Source of the DNA: Chryseobacterium sp. HSC-36S06
GTDB lineage: Bacteria > Bacteroidota > Bacteroidia > Flavobacteriales > Weeksellaceae
NCBI RefSeq assembly: GCF_024171485.1
Contig: NZ_JALJZX010000002.1
Coordinates: forward strand, 1 to 64,000
Length of the DNA stretch: 64,000 nt
Reading direction: 5' to 3'
In this document: positions 6,943 through 16,382 of the stretch, piece by piece
Numbering within the stretch: position 1 is the first letter of the stretch
How the letters are laid out: every line of letters starts with the position of its first letter
Program-made: the position numbers and the translations under genes
Notes under the pieces: generated by a model
The model's input: only the letters and a program-made list of their open reading frames with translations
Told to the model about the DNA's origin: nothing
Databases searched by the model: none

Positions 6943-9750
6943 TTGTACTTAAGAAAAGTTTTGAAAAACGAAAAACTCACACGAAAGGAAATCATTGATA
7001 ACCGCCTAAAACAAGCTGGTTGGAATATCAATGACCGTACTCAAGTAATTGAAGAGTTTTTCATTACAAAAGATAAAAATATTGTCAATGAACCTGTAAC
7101 TTACTATAGCACAGAGTTTAGTGATTATGTGTTATTAGGTAAAGACGGTAAAGCATTAGCTGTAGTTGAAGCCAAAAAATCTTCTGTTGATGCTAGAATT
7201 GGCGAAGAACAAGCCAAACAATATGCGATGAACATTCAAAAACAATTCAGTTGTGAATTACCTTTTTGTATGTACACCAATGGAAATGACATTTACTTTT
7301 GGGATATTAACAACTATGCACCAAGAAAAATATTTGCTTTTCCTACTCGTTCTGATTTGGAACGTATGGCATTTATTCGAAAAAATCAAAAGCCATTAGC
7401 GGATGAATTAATAAATACCAATATTGCAGGAAGACCTTATCAAATCCAAGCTATTCGTGCTGTATTTGAAGCTATGGAAGAAAGAAAGCGAAAGTTTCTT
7501 TTAATTATGGCTACTGGAACTGGAAAAACCAGAACTTGTATTGCAATGGTTGACGGCTTAATGCGTGCTGGTTGGATTTCGAGAGTCTTGTTTTTAGTAG
7601 ATAGAATTGCATTAAGAGACCAAGCAATTGAAGCTTTCAAAGAAAATGCTCCTCAATATTCGGTTTGGCCACAAACTGGAGAAACTAAATTAGCGACAGA
7701 TAGAAGAGTTTATGTTTCAACATATCCAACAATGCTAAACATAATTGAAAATGAAAAAGAGGGTTTATCTCCACACTTTTTCGATTTAATTGTGATTGAC
7801 GAAAGTCACCGTTCTATCTACAATGTCTATCAAAATGTTTTGAATTATTTCAACACAATTATTCTCGGCTTAACAGCAACTCCAACAGATGCTATTGACC
7901 ACAATACGTTTGAATTATTTGATTGTGAAGATGGCTTACCTACTTTTGCTTATACTTTTGAAGAAGCTGTAAATAACATTCCTCCTTACTTATCGAATTT
8001 TGAGGTAATGAAATTAACAACCAAATTTCAACAGGAAGGTATTCATTTAAGCTCCATTAGCGAAGACGACCAAAAGAAACTTATTGCCGAAGGCAAAGAC
8101 CCAATTGAAATAAACTTTGAAGGTACTGATATTGAAAAAGCAGTAACCAATAAAGGAACAAATGCTTTAATTGTTCGTGAGTTTTGGGAAGAAAGTATAA
8201 AAGACCCAAACGGTGTATTGCCTGGGAAAACTATTTTCTTTTGTATGACAATGAAACACGCTCGAAGAATAAAAGAGGTTTTTGACCAATTTTATCCACA
8301 AGGTGCTGGCGAAATTGCCAAAGTTATTGTTTCAGACGACCCAAGAGTTTACGGAAAAGGTGGTTTGTTAGACCAATTTAAAAACAACGATTTCCCACGT
8401 ATTGCTATTAGCGTTGATATGCTTGATACTGGTATTGATGTACCAGAATTAGTCAATTTAGTTTTTGCAAAACCTGTTTTCTCCTATACCAAATTTTGGC
8501 AAATGATTGGACGAGGAACAAGAGTATTAAACGCAAATCAACGCAGAAGCTGGTGTCACGAAAAAGATAAATTTCTTGTCATTGATTGTTGGGATAATTT
8601 CGAATATTTCAAACTCAATCCAAAAGGAAAAGAAAACAAATCTCAAATCGCTTTACCGGTTCGTTTGTTTAAAATGCGTTTGGAAAAATTAGTTTTAGCT
8701 ATTGAGAAACATTCAGATAGTGCAGAAACCGAAAAATTAGAATTAGAAAAACTATTAAACGCATTACCTAAAAACAATGTGGTTGTTCAGGATAATTTAA
8801 CCGATTTAGAAAAGGTATTAGTTCCTAATTTCTGGAATGATTTAAACGATGATAAATTAGAATTTCTTGACCAAACCATAGCCCCAATAATGAGAGCTTT
8901 ATCTTCAGTTGATTTTAAAGCTATGCGTTTTGAAAAAGATATTGTAGAATTTTCATTAGCACAACTCAAAAACGAACCACAAGACATTGAAAATATAAAG
9001 GAATTAATTGTTTCTCAAATAGCCGAATTGCCTTTAAATATTGGATTAGTTGCCAAAGAGAAAACAACTATAAATAAAGCTTTGAAAAATAGTTTCTGGG
9101 TAAATACTACTGAAGCTGACTTACAAGTAGTCATTGATAAAATTGCACCACTAATGCGTTTTCGTCAACGATTTGATGGTGGAGACGAACAAGAAAGTCT
9201 AAACCTAAAAGATGTGACTTACAAAAAAGAAATGGTGGAGTTTGGACCCGAAAACGAACTCGTTAGTGTAAGTAGATACAAAGAAATGGTTGAAGTTATG
9301 GTGCAACAATTAGCAGAGCAAAATCCAATTTTACAAAAGATAAAACAAGGTCAAAATATATCAACAGAAGAACTTGAAACATTGGCTCAAATGATGAATG
9401 AAAAAGACCCATTTGTAACCGAAAAATTATTGCAACGAGTATATGGCAATCAACACGCCAAGTTTTTACAATTCATAAAACACATTCTCGAAGTAGAAAT
9501 CATTCATTCGTTTGAAGAAACAGTAACATTAGCATTTGATACTTTTATAAAAGAACACAACAACCTTTCAAACAATCAAATCGAGTTTATGAAAGTGCTC
9601 AAAAAATTCCTGATTGACAAAGGCAAAATAGGAAAAAGGGATTTAATCAATCCGCCATTTACACAATTGCATCCGCAAGGTATAATGGGTGTTTTCTCTC
9701 CTAAAGAGATTGAAGAAATCATTACCATTATCCAAAAAATTGCAGCTTAA
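6943..9750 (+). CDS. hsdR: Type I restriction enzyme, R (motor/nuclease) subunit
   Basis: This ATP-dependent translocase and endonuclease subunit of a type I restriction complex cuts DNA that lacks the cognate N6-adenine methylation. The N-terminal nuclease domain has Asp61 and the EAK motif (Glu76, Lys78). The helicase core has Walker A ATGTGKT (190-196), the DESH box (286-289), TATP, and motif VI near IGRGTRV. A C-terminal domain to 935 would contact the methylase. No ATG lies between the upstream stop at 6850 and the conserved region. TTG at 6943 or TTG at 6961 (MKNEKLTRKEII) must serve, and the second gives the more usual N-terminus. Base composition is far more AT-rich than the flanking genes, a sign of transfer. 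It is followed after 33 bp by hsdM. Confidence 0.93.
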   Translation: MYLRKVLKNEKLTRKEIIDNRLKQAGWNINDRTQVIEEFFITKDKNIVNEPVTYYSTEFSDYVLLGKDGKALAVVEAKKSSVDARIGEEQAKQYAMNIQKQFSCELPFCMYTNGNDIYFWDINNYAPRKIFAFPTRSDLERMAFIRKNQKPLADELINTNIAGRPYQIQAIRAVFEAMEERKRKFLLIMATGTGKTRTCIAMVDGLMRAGWISRVLFLVDRIALRDQAIEAFKENAPQYSVWPQTGETKLATDRRVYVSTYPTMLNIIENEKEGLSPHFFDLIVIDESHRSIYNVYQNVLNYFNTIILGLTATPTDAIDHNTFELFDCEDGLPTFAYTFEEAVNNIPPYLSNFEVMKLTTKFQQEGIHLSSISEDDQKKLIAEGKDPIEINFEGTDIEKAVTNKGTNALIVREFWEESIKDPNGVLPGKTIFFCMTMKHARRIKEVFDQFYPQGAGEIAKVIVSDDPRVYGKGGLLDQFKNNDFPRIAISVDMLDTGIDVPELVNLVFAKPVFSYTKFWQMIGRGTRVLNANQRRSWCHEKDKFLVIDCWDNFEYFKLNPKGKENKSQIALPVRLFKMRLEKLVLAIEKHSDSAETEKLELEKLLNALPKNNVVVQDNLTDLEKVLVPNFWNDLNDDKLEFLDQTIAPIMRALSSVDFKAMRFEKDIVEFSLAQLKNEPQDIENIKELIVSQIAELPLNIGLVAKEKTTINKALKNSFWVNTTEADLQVVIDKIAPLMRFRQRFDGGDEQESLNLKDVTYKKEMVEFGPENELVSVSRYKEMVEVMVQQLAEQNPILQKIKQGQNISTEELETLAQMMNEKDPFVTEKLLQRVYGNQHAKFLQFIKHILEVEIIHSFEETVTLAFDTFIKEHNNLSNNQIEFMKVLKKFLIDKGKIGKRDLINPPFTQLHPQGIMGVFSPKEIEEIITIIQKIAA

Positions 9751-9783
9751 AACTAATTATCCTAATTCACAATAAAATAAACA

Positions 9784-11334
9784 ATGTTATCACCTGACTT
9801 AAAATCAAAAATCAATAAACTTTGGGACAAATTCTGGAGTAGAGGAATTTCAAATCCAATAGATGCAATTACACAAATTTCGTATTTGTTATTTATGAAA
9901 AGATTAGATGATTCCGATGCGTTAGAAAAAGCAAAAGCAATATTTTCGGAGCAGGAATACAAATCTATTTTTGAAGGTAACGATGATTGTCGTTGGTCTC
10001 ATTTTTCACAACTTGATCCTGATACAATGCTGAAATTGGTTTCACAAAAAGCATTTCCTTTTATCAAAACCATCAACGACCCATCGCAACCATATACACG
10101 TTATATGAAAGATGCCATTTTCATAATCAACAATTCGGCATTATTGGACGAAGCAGTGAAAGCCATTGATGAAATTTATGCAGAGATAAAAATTCAACAA
10201 GATGCTGGGCAACAGTTTCAAGACACACAAGGCGATGTTTATGAATACTTAATTAACGAAATTGGTTCTGCTGGTAAGAACGGACAATTTAGAACGCCAA
10301 GACACCTTATTCAGTTTATGTGTGAAATCATTGACCCAGATTGGACAGACAAAATTTGTGACCCAGCCTGCGGTACGGGCGGTTTTTTAGTGGGTGCATA
10401 TCAACATATTTTAACCAAATACAGTAGTCCTGATGAAATCACAGAGGATGAAAATGGATTAAAACGATTTAAGAAATATGGTGGAGACACTATCTCAAGA
10501 CAAGAAGTCTGGGATACGTTACACGAAAAAGCTTTTTATGGCTATGATGTTGACCAAACAATGGTGCGTATTGGATTAATGAACTTAATGCTTCACGGGA
10601 TTAAAATTCCGCAAATAGAAAACATAGATACACTTTCTAAAATTTACGACCAGCGTTATGCTGATGGTGAATATTCTGTCATTATGGCAAACCCACCATT
10701 TACTGGAAAGATTGACAAAGGCGGTATGAGTGACAAACTTAAAATTTCTGGAACCAATAGTGAACTATTGTTTTTAGTGCGTATATCTAAAATGTTGCGT
10801 TCGGGCGGTAAGGCAGCAGTCATTATTCCCGAAGGTGTTTTGTTTGGAAGTAGTAAAGCTCAAAAAGCCACCAGAGAAATTTTGTTAAAAGACAACCAAC
10901 TCGAAGCTGTAATATCTTTACCAAGCGGAGCTTTTAAACCGTACACAGGTGTGAAAACGGCTATTTTAGTATTTACCAAAGTTGAAGAAGAAAGTCCAAC
11001 TTGGCATACTGAAAAAGTATGGTTTTATGAATTAGCCAACGATGGTTACAGTCTTGATGATAACAGAAAAAAACTTGCCGAAAACCCATTGCCTATTGCA
11101 GTAGCTGTTTATCAAAATAGAGCTACAAACACACCAATAGAACGCAAAAACCACTTCTTTGTTGAGATTGAAGAGATTATTAAAAACGGTTTAGATTTAA
11201 GGTATGACAGTTACCGTGAATTTGAATATGAAGAACAAACCTACGAACCACCTAAAGACATTTTAAAAGCTTTATTTATTTTAGAAGATGAGATTAAAAT
11301 AGAGATGGAAGAACTTAAAAATTTGATTGAATAA
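9784..11334 (+). CDS. hsdM: Type I restriction-modification N6-adenine methyltransferase, M subunit
   Basis: The subunit transfers a methyl group from SAM to adenine within the sequence chosen by HsdS. It has the N-terminal helical HsdM domain (1-140) and the Rossmann methylase domain with SAM motif I DPACGTGG (193-200) and catalytic motif IV NPPF (303-306). At 516 residues it is of normal length. The stop codon overlaps the hsdS start (TAATG), so M and S are translationally coupled. Confidence 0.95.
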   Translation: MLSPDLKSKINKLWDKFWSRGISNPIDAITQISYLLFMKRLDDSDALEKAKAIFSEQEYKSIFEGNDDCRWSHFSQLDPDTMLKLVSQKAFPFIKTINDPSQPYTRYMKDAIFIINNSALLDEAVKAIDEIYAEIKIQQDAGQQFQDTQGDVYEYLINEIGSAGKNGQFRTPRHLIQFMCEIIDPDWTDKICDPACGTGGFLVGAYQHILTKYSSPDEITEDENGLKRFKKYGGDTISRQEVWDTLHEKAFYGYDVDQTMVRIGLMNLMLHGIKIPQIENIDTLSKIYDQRYADGEYSVIMANPPFTGKIDKGGMSDKLKISGTNSELLFLVRISKMLRSGGKAAVIIPEGVLFGSSKAQKATREILLKDNQLEAVISLPSGAFKPYTGVKTAILVFTKVEEESPTWHTEKVWFYELANDGYSLDDNRKKLAENPLPIAVAVYQNRATNTPIERKNHFFVEIEEIIKNGLDLRYDSYREFEYEEQTYEPPKDILKALFILEDEIKIEMEELKNLIE

Positions 11335-12698
11335 TGAAAACAGAAAAGTTTAACGATTTATTTTTTTTTGGTCCAAAATCAAAGATAAAAGCAGGTGACG
11401 GTTTAAAAAAAGGAAGATTTCCTTTTTATACTTCAAGCCCGATACTTTCAAAATGGATAGATACCGAACAACATTTTGACGAAGCATTAGTTTTCGGAAC
11501 TGGTGGACTTGCGAGCATTCATTATGTAAATGAACCTTTTTCAACCTCTACCGATTGTTTAGTAGCTATTGCAAAAACGAAAAAATCGTTTAATGTGAAG
11601 TTTGTTTTCTACTACATTTTTAGTAACATTCAAATTTTAGAACAAGGCTTTAAAGGTGCAGGTTTAAAACATATTTCTAAACCTTACATTCAAAATCTAG
11701 ATATTCCTCTACCAAACCTTGAAATCCAAGATAAAATTGTTGCTATATTGGACAAAGCAAAAAATTTAATAGAAAAACGAGAACGAACTATTGAAATGTC
11801 CGAGGAGTTATTAAGAGCAACTTTCTTGGATATGTTTGGTGATTCAATATTAAACCCTAAAGGTTGGACGAAAGTTCATCTTGAATTTCTTTGTAGTAAA
11901 ATTATAGATTGCCCTCACGAGACCCCTGAATATATAGATGGGAAAAGTGATTACTATTGTGTTAGATCTAGCGACATTCAACGCAACTATTTAGATCTAA
12001 AAGAAACAAAGACGGTTTCACAAGAAACTTATTTAGGAAGAATATCTCGTCATAAGCCAAACAAAGGGGAAGTTATATACACTAGGGAAGGTGGTAGACT
12101 TGGTAATGCAGCAAGAGTTCCAGAGAACTATAATATTTGTTTAGGGCAACGAATGATGCTTTTTATTGCTGATAAAAAAGTAGCTAATAATGAGTTTATT
12201 TGGGGATTACTTAACTCTGACTCAATAAAAAAACAAGTTATAAATATGTCGGGAGGAGGAGCTGCTCCTCGTATTAATATAAGGCAATTAAGAACACTTG
12301 AAGTAATAAAGCCAACTGTAGAACTTCAAAATTTATTTGCCAGTAGAGTTAATAAAATTGATCTCGTTACAGATAAATTTAAGCAAAGTCTAAAGGAGAT
12401 TAATAATCTTTTTAACAGTCTGAGTCAAAAAGCTTTTGTAGGAGACTTAGATTTTAATACTGCGGTTGATTTAGAAGTTTTACTTGAAAATGATTATCAA
12501 TTTTTCAAGGAGAATAGTGATGTAAAATCCATTCAACTTTTATTAGAAAGACTAGATAAATGTGAATTAAACGAAAAGAAATTTTACGAACAAGAAATTT
12601 ATGACAAAGCCAAAGGCTTTGTATTTGAGTTATTACAAGAAGAAACAGTAAAACAAGTATTTGATGAAAAAACAAAACGTGTAAAGTTGACAGTTTAA
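11334..12698 (+). CDS. hsdS: Type I restriction-modification specificity subunit
   Basis: The subunit selects the target DNA sequence for both methylation and restriction. Two target-recognition domains (about 1-120 and 180-330) are each followed by a coiled-coil conserved region: IPLPNLEIQDKIVAILDKA near 122-140 and VELQNLFASRVNKID near 315-330. A roughly 80-residue C-terminal extension (about 370-454) goes beyond the usual HsdS end and is predicted mostly helical. Its start overlaps the hsdM stop, and its stop overlaps the start of the ATPase gene at 12698, tying the ATPase to the operon. No second or inverted hsdS copy is seen nearby, so shuffling of specificity is not evident. Confidence 0.92.
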   Translation: MKTEKFNDLFFFGPKSKIKAGDGLKKGRFPFYTSSPILSKWIDTEQHFDEALVFGTGGLASIHYVNEPFSTSTDCLVAIAKTKKSFNVKFVFYYIFSNIQILEQGFKGAGLKHISKPYIQNLDIPLPNLEIQDKIVAILDKAKNLIEKRERTIEMSEELLRATFLDMFGDSILNPKGWTKVHLEFLCSKIIDCPHETPEYIDGKSDYYCVRSSDIQRNYLDLKETKTVSQETYLGRISRHKPNKGEVIYTREGGRLGNAARVPENYNICLGQRMMLFIADKKVANNEFIWGLLNSDSIKKQVINMSGGGAAPRINIRQLRTLEVIKPTVELQNLFASRVNKIDLVTDKFKQSLKEINNLFNSLSQKAFVGDLDFNTAVDLEVLLENDYQFFKENSDVKSIQLLLERLDKCELNEKKFYEQEIYDKAKGFVFELLQEETVKQVFDEKTKRVKLTV

Positions 12699-14443
12699 TG
12701 AAATTACTTAAACTCAAAATTGAAAACGAAAAAGGTTTCAGAAGCTTACAAAAAGGTTTTGAAATCAATTTCCATACTTTGGGAGACACCGAAGCTATGG
12801 GGCAATTTCGTCCGTTCTGCTTTGCTGGATTAAACGGTAGCGGAAAGTCTAACGTATTAGAAGCGTTAGCAAATATCTTTTATCATTTGGAGGTTTGTGT
12901 CGCGAAGTATTTGCCTGAGAGCATTAAAGATCCTAAGAATTTTAAACGTAATGAATGTACGCCCGATGCTTTTACTTTAGAATATTTGATTGGGCAACAT
13001 AACCGCAAAGGATATGTTGTTGCTTTATTCGACAAAGTAACTATTACCAAGGAAGAAGGGAAAGAACCGAAAATGTTTATTCAGCCATTTCCATTTGGTA
13101 GTACTGAGAAGAATGAAGTTTCTTTAGTTCCGCCAAAATTAAGAGACAGTGCAGCAGAAGGCAAAGTTTATTTACCTGCGCACATTATAGGTTACTCATC
13201 AGGCGAAAACGAAATTTTAAGTTTGCCTTTTATTAAAAGTCGTTTAATACATTTAGACGAGTACAAGCAAGCCACAAGAGATAACTACGACCGCTTTGAC
13301 GAACCTGAAAACAGTTTAATTTATATTGACAACAATATGAGTCAGGCAGTTTTGCTTGCTTGTCTTTTATTTGAAAGCAAAAAAACACTTGCACCACTTC
13401 GGGATATTGACAATACAGGAATATTAGGACTGAAAAGTTTCAGAATGAATATCCACTTACACGATTTTGTTTTTGAAGACGAGAAAACGAAAAAGCAAAC
13501 TACGATACCAATTTTAAAACTGATTGAGCAGCATCAGCTTGGCAACCTTAAAAAATGTGCTACTTCCTGGTTCGTAGACCACAAAACAAAAACACTTTGG
13601 TTAGATTTTTATGTGAATAATGCAACGAAGTTAGCTTTCAAAGAACATTTTAATTCCTCCTTAGAATGTTTTCAATTTTTTAGATTGTTGTATGAGTTAA
13701 ATAATCATTTCGTTGATGAAGAAACGAAAGAAGATGTGTATCGTTCCAAAGGCGTTTATACTGACGGAAAATTGCCAGTAGGAAGTCCCAGACAAGATGT
13801 TTTTCATTTCCTAGATTTCTACATCACAAAGGAGTTAAAGAAAACAGGAGAAATTAAAGATTTACTTCTAAGAAGTTTTTCAGACGGTGAACACCAGTTT
13901 ATCCATACAATGGGCATTTGCTTGTTGCTAAAAGACAAGCGTTCGCTTTTATTGTTAGACGAACCTGAAACACATTTCAATCCGAGCTGGAGGGCCAAAT
14001 TTGTGAAAATATTAAATGATAGTATTTCATCGGGAAATAAAGGAGAGCATCCAAATGGAAGCTTTAATGTTCATTTACTTAAAGATGTTCTATTGACTTC
14101 TCATTCTCCTTTTATTATTTCAGATTGTATGCCTGATAATGTTATTCTTTTCGAAAAAGATGATAATGGTATTACTACGGCAAAAAAAGTTTCAGAGCTA
14201 CACAATGCTTTTAATACATACGGAACCTCTGTTGAGTTAATTTTAGATAGACTATTTAATTATCGTCAGTCAATAGGCGATCTATCTTTTTCAGAATTCG
14301 AAAAAATTGACTTTTCAAATCTTGATTCATCTGAAAAGGTTGAAGAGGAAAAGGATAAATTAAGAAAATTAGGTGAATCTATCGAAAAAGATATGGTACT
14401 AGCTCGTTTAAACAGAATTTCAATCGATAACAACAATGCTTAG
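12698..14443 (+). CDS. Restriction-associated AAA/ABC-type ATPase (Septu PtuA-like)
   Basis: This 581-residue ATPase has an ABC/OLD-like head. Walker A GLNGSGKS is at 44-51. A signature-like FSDGEHQF segment precedes the Walker B LLLLDEPETH (Asp421, Glu422, His426), with an H-loop in LLTSHSP. The architecture matches ATPases found in Septu, retron effector and restriction-linked cassettes, where the ATPase controls a partner nuclease. The gene begins inside the hsdS stop codon, and its own end overlaps the HNH gene by 8 bp, so hsdRMS, ATPase and HNH look like one transcript. A role as a second defence layer that fires when restriction fails is inference. AT-rich like the rest of the island. 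Confidence 0.85.
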   Translation: MKLLKLKIENEKGFRSLQKGFEINFHTLGDTEAMGQFRPFCFAGLNGSGKSNVLEALANIFYHLEVCVAKYLPESIKDPKNFKRNECTPDAFTLEYLIGQHNRKGYVVALFDKVTITKEEGKEPKMFIQPFPFGSTEKNEVSLVPPKLRDSAAEGKVYLPAHIIGYSSGENEILSLPFIKSRLIHLDEYKQATRDNYDRFDEPENSLIYIDNNMSQAVLLACLLFESKKTLAPLRDIDNTGILGLKSFRMNIHLHDFVFEDEKTKKQTTIPILKLIEQHQLGNLKKCATSWFVDHKTKTLWLDFYVNNATKLAFKEHFNSSLECFQFFRLLYELNNHFVDEETKEDVYRSKGVYTDGKLPVGSPRQDVFHFLDFYITKELKKTGEIKDLLLRSFSDGEHQFIHTMGICLLLKDKRSLLLLDEPETHFNPSWRAKFVKILNDSISSGNKGEHPNGSFNVHLLKDVLLTSHSPFIISDCMPDNVILFEKDDNGITTAKKVSELHNAFNTYGTSVELILDRLFNYRQSIGDLSFSEFEKIDFSNLDSSEKVEEEKDKLRKLGESIEKDMVLARLNRISIDNNNA

Positions 14444-15437
14444 AACATATACTGCAATAGAGCATCCTATAACTAAGCTACACTCAATATTGGAGTATTT
14501 GATTTGTGAAGTATGGTGCAAAGCTTCCCCGCATAATGTTTGTTCAGACTTATTAGATGTTGATTTTAAAGAACTTTATGACCAATTAGATTGGTTAAAG
14601 AATGATACAGATACTATATTTGAGAAGTGTAGACCTTTAACTCATATTGAAAGACAATCAATAATTGATGCATTCAGTTTAAACAACAAAATTGAACAAC
14701 TTTGTAACGGAACGCATATACCAATCGAATTAGAACTTTTACCCGATGTAGTAAAAGTTGAAATGAAAGGCTTATTGGAATCCTTTTATACTCGGTTGTT
14801 AGATATTAAAAAAGTTCCAGGGGAAAAGCTGGATTATTACAATCTGCTGGTAAAGGAGAATAAGTTTAATACTTGCCCTGTTTGTGGCTTGGCTAATATC
14901 GAAACCCCCGATAGTAAATATATTGAAGATTACGATCATTTTTTCTCAAAAGCAAAGTATCCATTTCTAGCCGTTAACTTTAAGAATTTAGTCCCTACTT
15001 GCGATAAGTGCAATAAAAAACATAAAGGAACCAAGCAGCCACTTGACAAAAATGGAAAAGCATATTTCCCTTTTCAATCCGATAGAGCAGCAATTGAGAT
15101 TTCGATCAAGCTAAAGAAGATAGACTTTGACGAAGACGAAAAATTGAGCGAAAAACCAACTATTAACTTTACTGGTGATGCAGATAAAAATGAAACTTGG
15201 AACTGGTTGTTTAATATTGAAGAACGCTATATTGGAGAGTTTAAAAGGTATGCCTTTAGTTGGATGCGAACTTTAAAAAAGGAAATAGAGTTTTGTACAA
15301 CCCATTCGGCAGAAGAGTATATTGATTTCAAAATTGAAAACTATAAATGTGATGAATATGATGAAATGAAATTTTTGAAAATAGCTTTACTTCAAGAAAT
15401 TAAAGCAAAACCAGAATGGATGGCAGTTTATAATTAA
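14436..15437 (+). CDS. HNH endonuclease, partner of the upstream ATPase (Septu PtuB-like)
   Basis: This 333-residue protein has a zinc-binding HNH core in its centre: CPVC (Cys147, Cys150), the catalytic pair Asp167-His168, Asn184, CDKC (Cys189, Cys192) and His196. The N-terminal 130 residues and the C-terminal 130 residues match no family I know. The start overlaps the ATPase stop by 8 bp, the arrangement seen in ATPase/HNH defence pairs such as Septu. It probably cleaves nucleic acid when released or activated by the ATPase; whether the target is phage DNA or tRNA cannot be told from sequence. It is longer than the PtuB proteins I recall, so the pair may be a distinct branch. Confidence 0.85.
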   Translation: MLRTYTAIEHPITKLHSILEYLICEVWCKASPHNVCSDLLDVDFKELYDQLDWLKNDTDTIFEKCRPLTHIERQSIIDAFSLNNKIEQLCNGTHIPIELELLPDVVKVEMKGLLESFYTRLLDIKKVPGEKLDYYNLLVKENKFNTCPVCGLANIETPDSKYIEDYDHFFSKAKYPFLAVNFKNLVPTCDKCNKKHKGTKQPLDKNGKAYFPFQSDRAAIEISIKLKKIDFDEDEKLSEKPTINFTGDADKNETWNWLFNIEERYIGEFKRYAFSWMRTLKKEIEFCTTHSAEEYIDFKIENYKCDEYDEMKFLKIALLQEIKAKPEWMAVYN

Positions 15438-15443
15438 AGTAAT

Positions 15444-15916
15444 ATGAAAAACACTTATAACTTAACAGGAAATGCTGGAGAATATTTTGTTTGTTCAGAA
15501 CTAAGCAAACAAAACATATTGCCTTTATTAACACCAAAGAATAATCCTTTATTTGATATTATTGCTACCAATGATGACGGCTCAAAACACGTTGCTATCC
15601 AAGTTAAAACAATGGGGTTCAATAATGAACAAGGTTGGAAATTAAGTACAGGCATAACAACAAAAAAAAAAATCCCAATTTATTTCTAGCATTAGTAAAC
15701 TTAAAAATTAATGCCCCAAATGAATTTTATTTATATCAATATGATGATTTTGTAGATAGAGTAAACGAAACCTACATCAATTATATAGACAAACCTCACT
15801 GAAGAACAGGAGAGCCAAAAAAGGTTGTAAAATTCAGATGGTTTAACTTTTCAGACTTCAACGAAGATGATAAATCAAGAAAAAATGATTGGTCATTAAT
15901 CATAAATCAGCTATAA
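15444..15916 (+). pseudogene. Broken PD-(D/E)xK nuclease-like gene (A-tract frameshift plus TGA)
   Basis: The first 75 codons encode a nuclease-like fold start. A conserved Glu in GNAGEYFV, Asp in PLFDIIA and the QVK triad position fit a PD-(D/E)xK core as in small restriction-like nucleases. At a run of 11 A (15662-15672) the frame is lost and stops at 15687-15689. With one base added (or two removed) it reads on as NPNLFLALVNLK and so forth, meets an in-frame TGA at 15800-15802 where related proteins would carry Trp, and then continues through KKVVKFRWFNF to a stop at 15914-15916. The restored protein would be about 157 residues. It begins 7 bp after the HNH gene, so it was the last gene of the cassette. 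Confidence 0.75.
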
Positions 15917-15963
15917 ATGTAAAGAAATCACAATTTGGAAAACCTTAAAATAAATATCACCCA

Positions 15964-16265
15964 CTCTCCGAAGTCGGAGACTTTGGAGCGGAATAATCAA
16001 GTATCTGCTGATGAAGGAAACTGCCAAAATCAAATCTAAATCCCTGCTTCCCTGCTGCTCGAAGTGTCCCCACTTCGAGCCATACTGTAGCACATATTCT
16101 AATCTGGAGGTTTTTATTCGGGCTATAAGACCCGTATCTATATTGTAAGCAAGATTAAAAAATAAGAGAATATCAGTGCCAACCCTCTTCACACTACCGG
16201 AAGATTAAACCCTGCAATTACTTTCCAAAAAAATACCAGCTGCGCAAAGTGTCCTCACTTTGAGC
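15964..16265. repeat. Three copies of the GAAGTC/GAAGTG palindrome family, right side of the restriction island
   Basis: Copy 15964-15991 has arms CTCTCCGAAGTC and GACTTTGGAGCG around GGA. Copy 16057-16080 is a perfect 10-bp hairpin, GCTCGAAGTG and CACTTCGAGC around TCCC. Copy 16242-16265 has GCGCAAAGTG and CACTTTGAGC around TCCT. The same family lies left of hsdR. The rest of 15917-16382 holds no gene I can support apart from the terminator at 16334. Confidence 0.75.
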
Positions 16266-16333
16266 CGGAGAATAACAAATAATAGTCCCGCTCCACCAAT
16301 GCCATTTCCGGTGGCTAGGCGTAGTAGAAGCCA

Positions 16334-16360
16334 AAAAAAAGCGGACCTCACGGCCCGCTT
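16334..16360 (-). terminator. Terminator of the orphan gene 16383-17132
   Basis: On the minus strand, arms AAGCGGGCC and GGTCCGCTT (one G-T) around GTGA, followed by eight T. It begins 22 bp after the stop codon. Confidence 0.85.
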
Positions 16361-16382
16361 CTTCATCACTTAAAGAACTGCG

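Noticed and set aside
6740..16265. The restriction island as an integrative element
   Set aside because: No integrase, transposase, or tRNA attachment site is found at either end; only the palindromes mark the borders.
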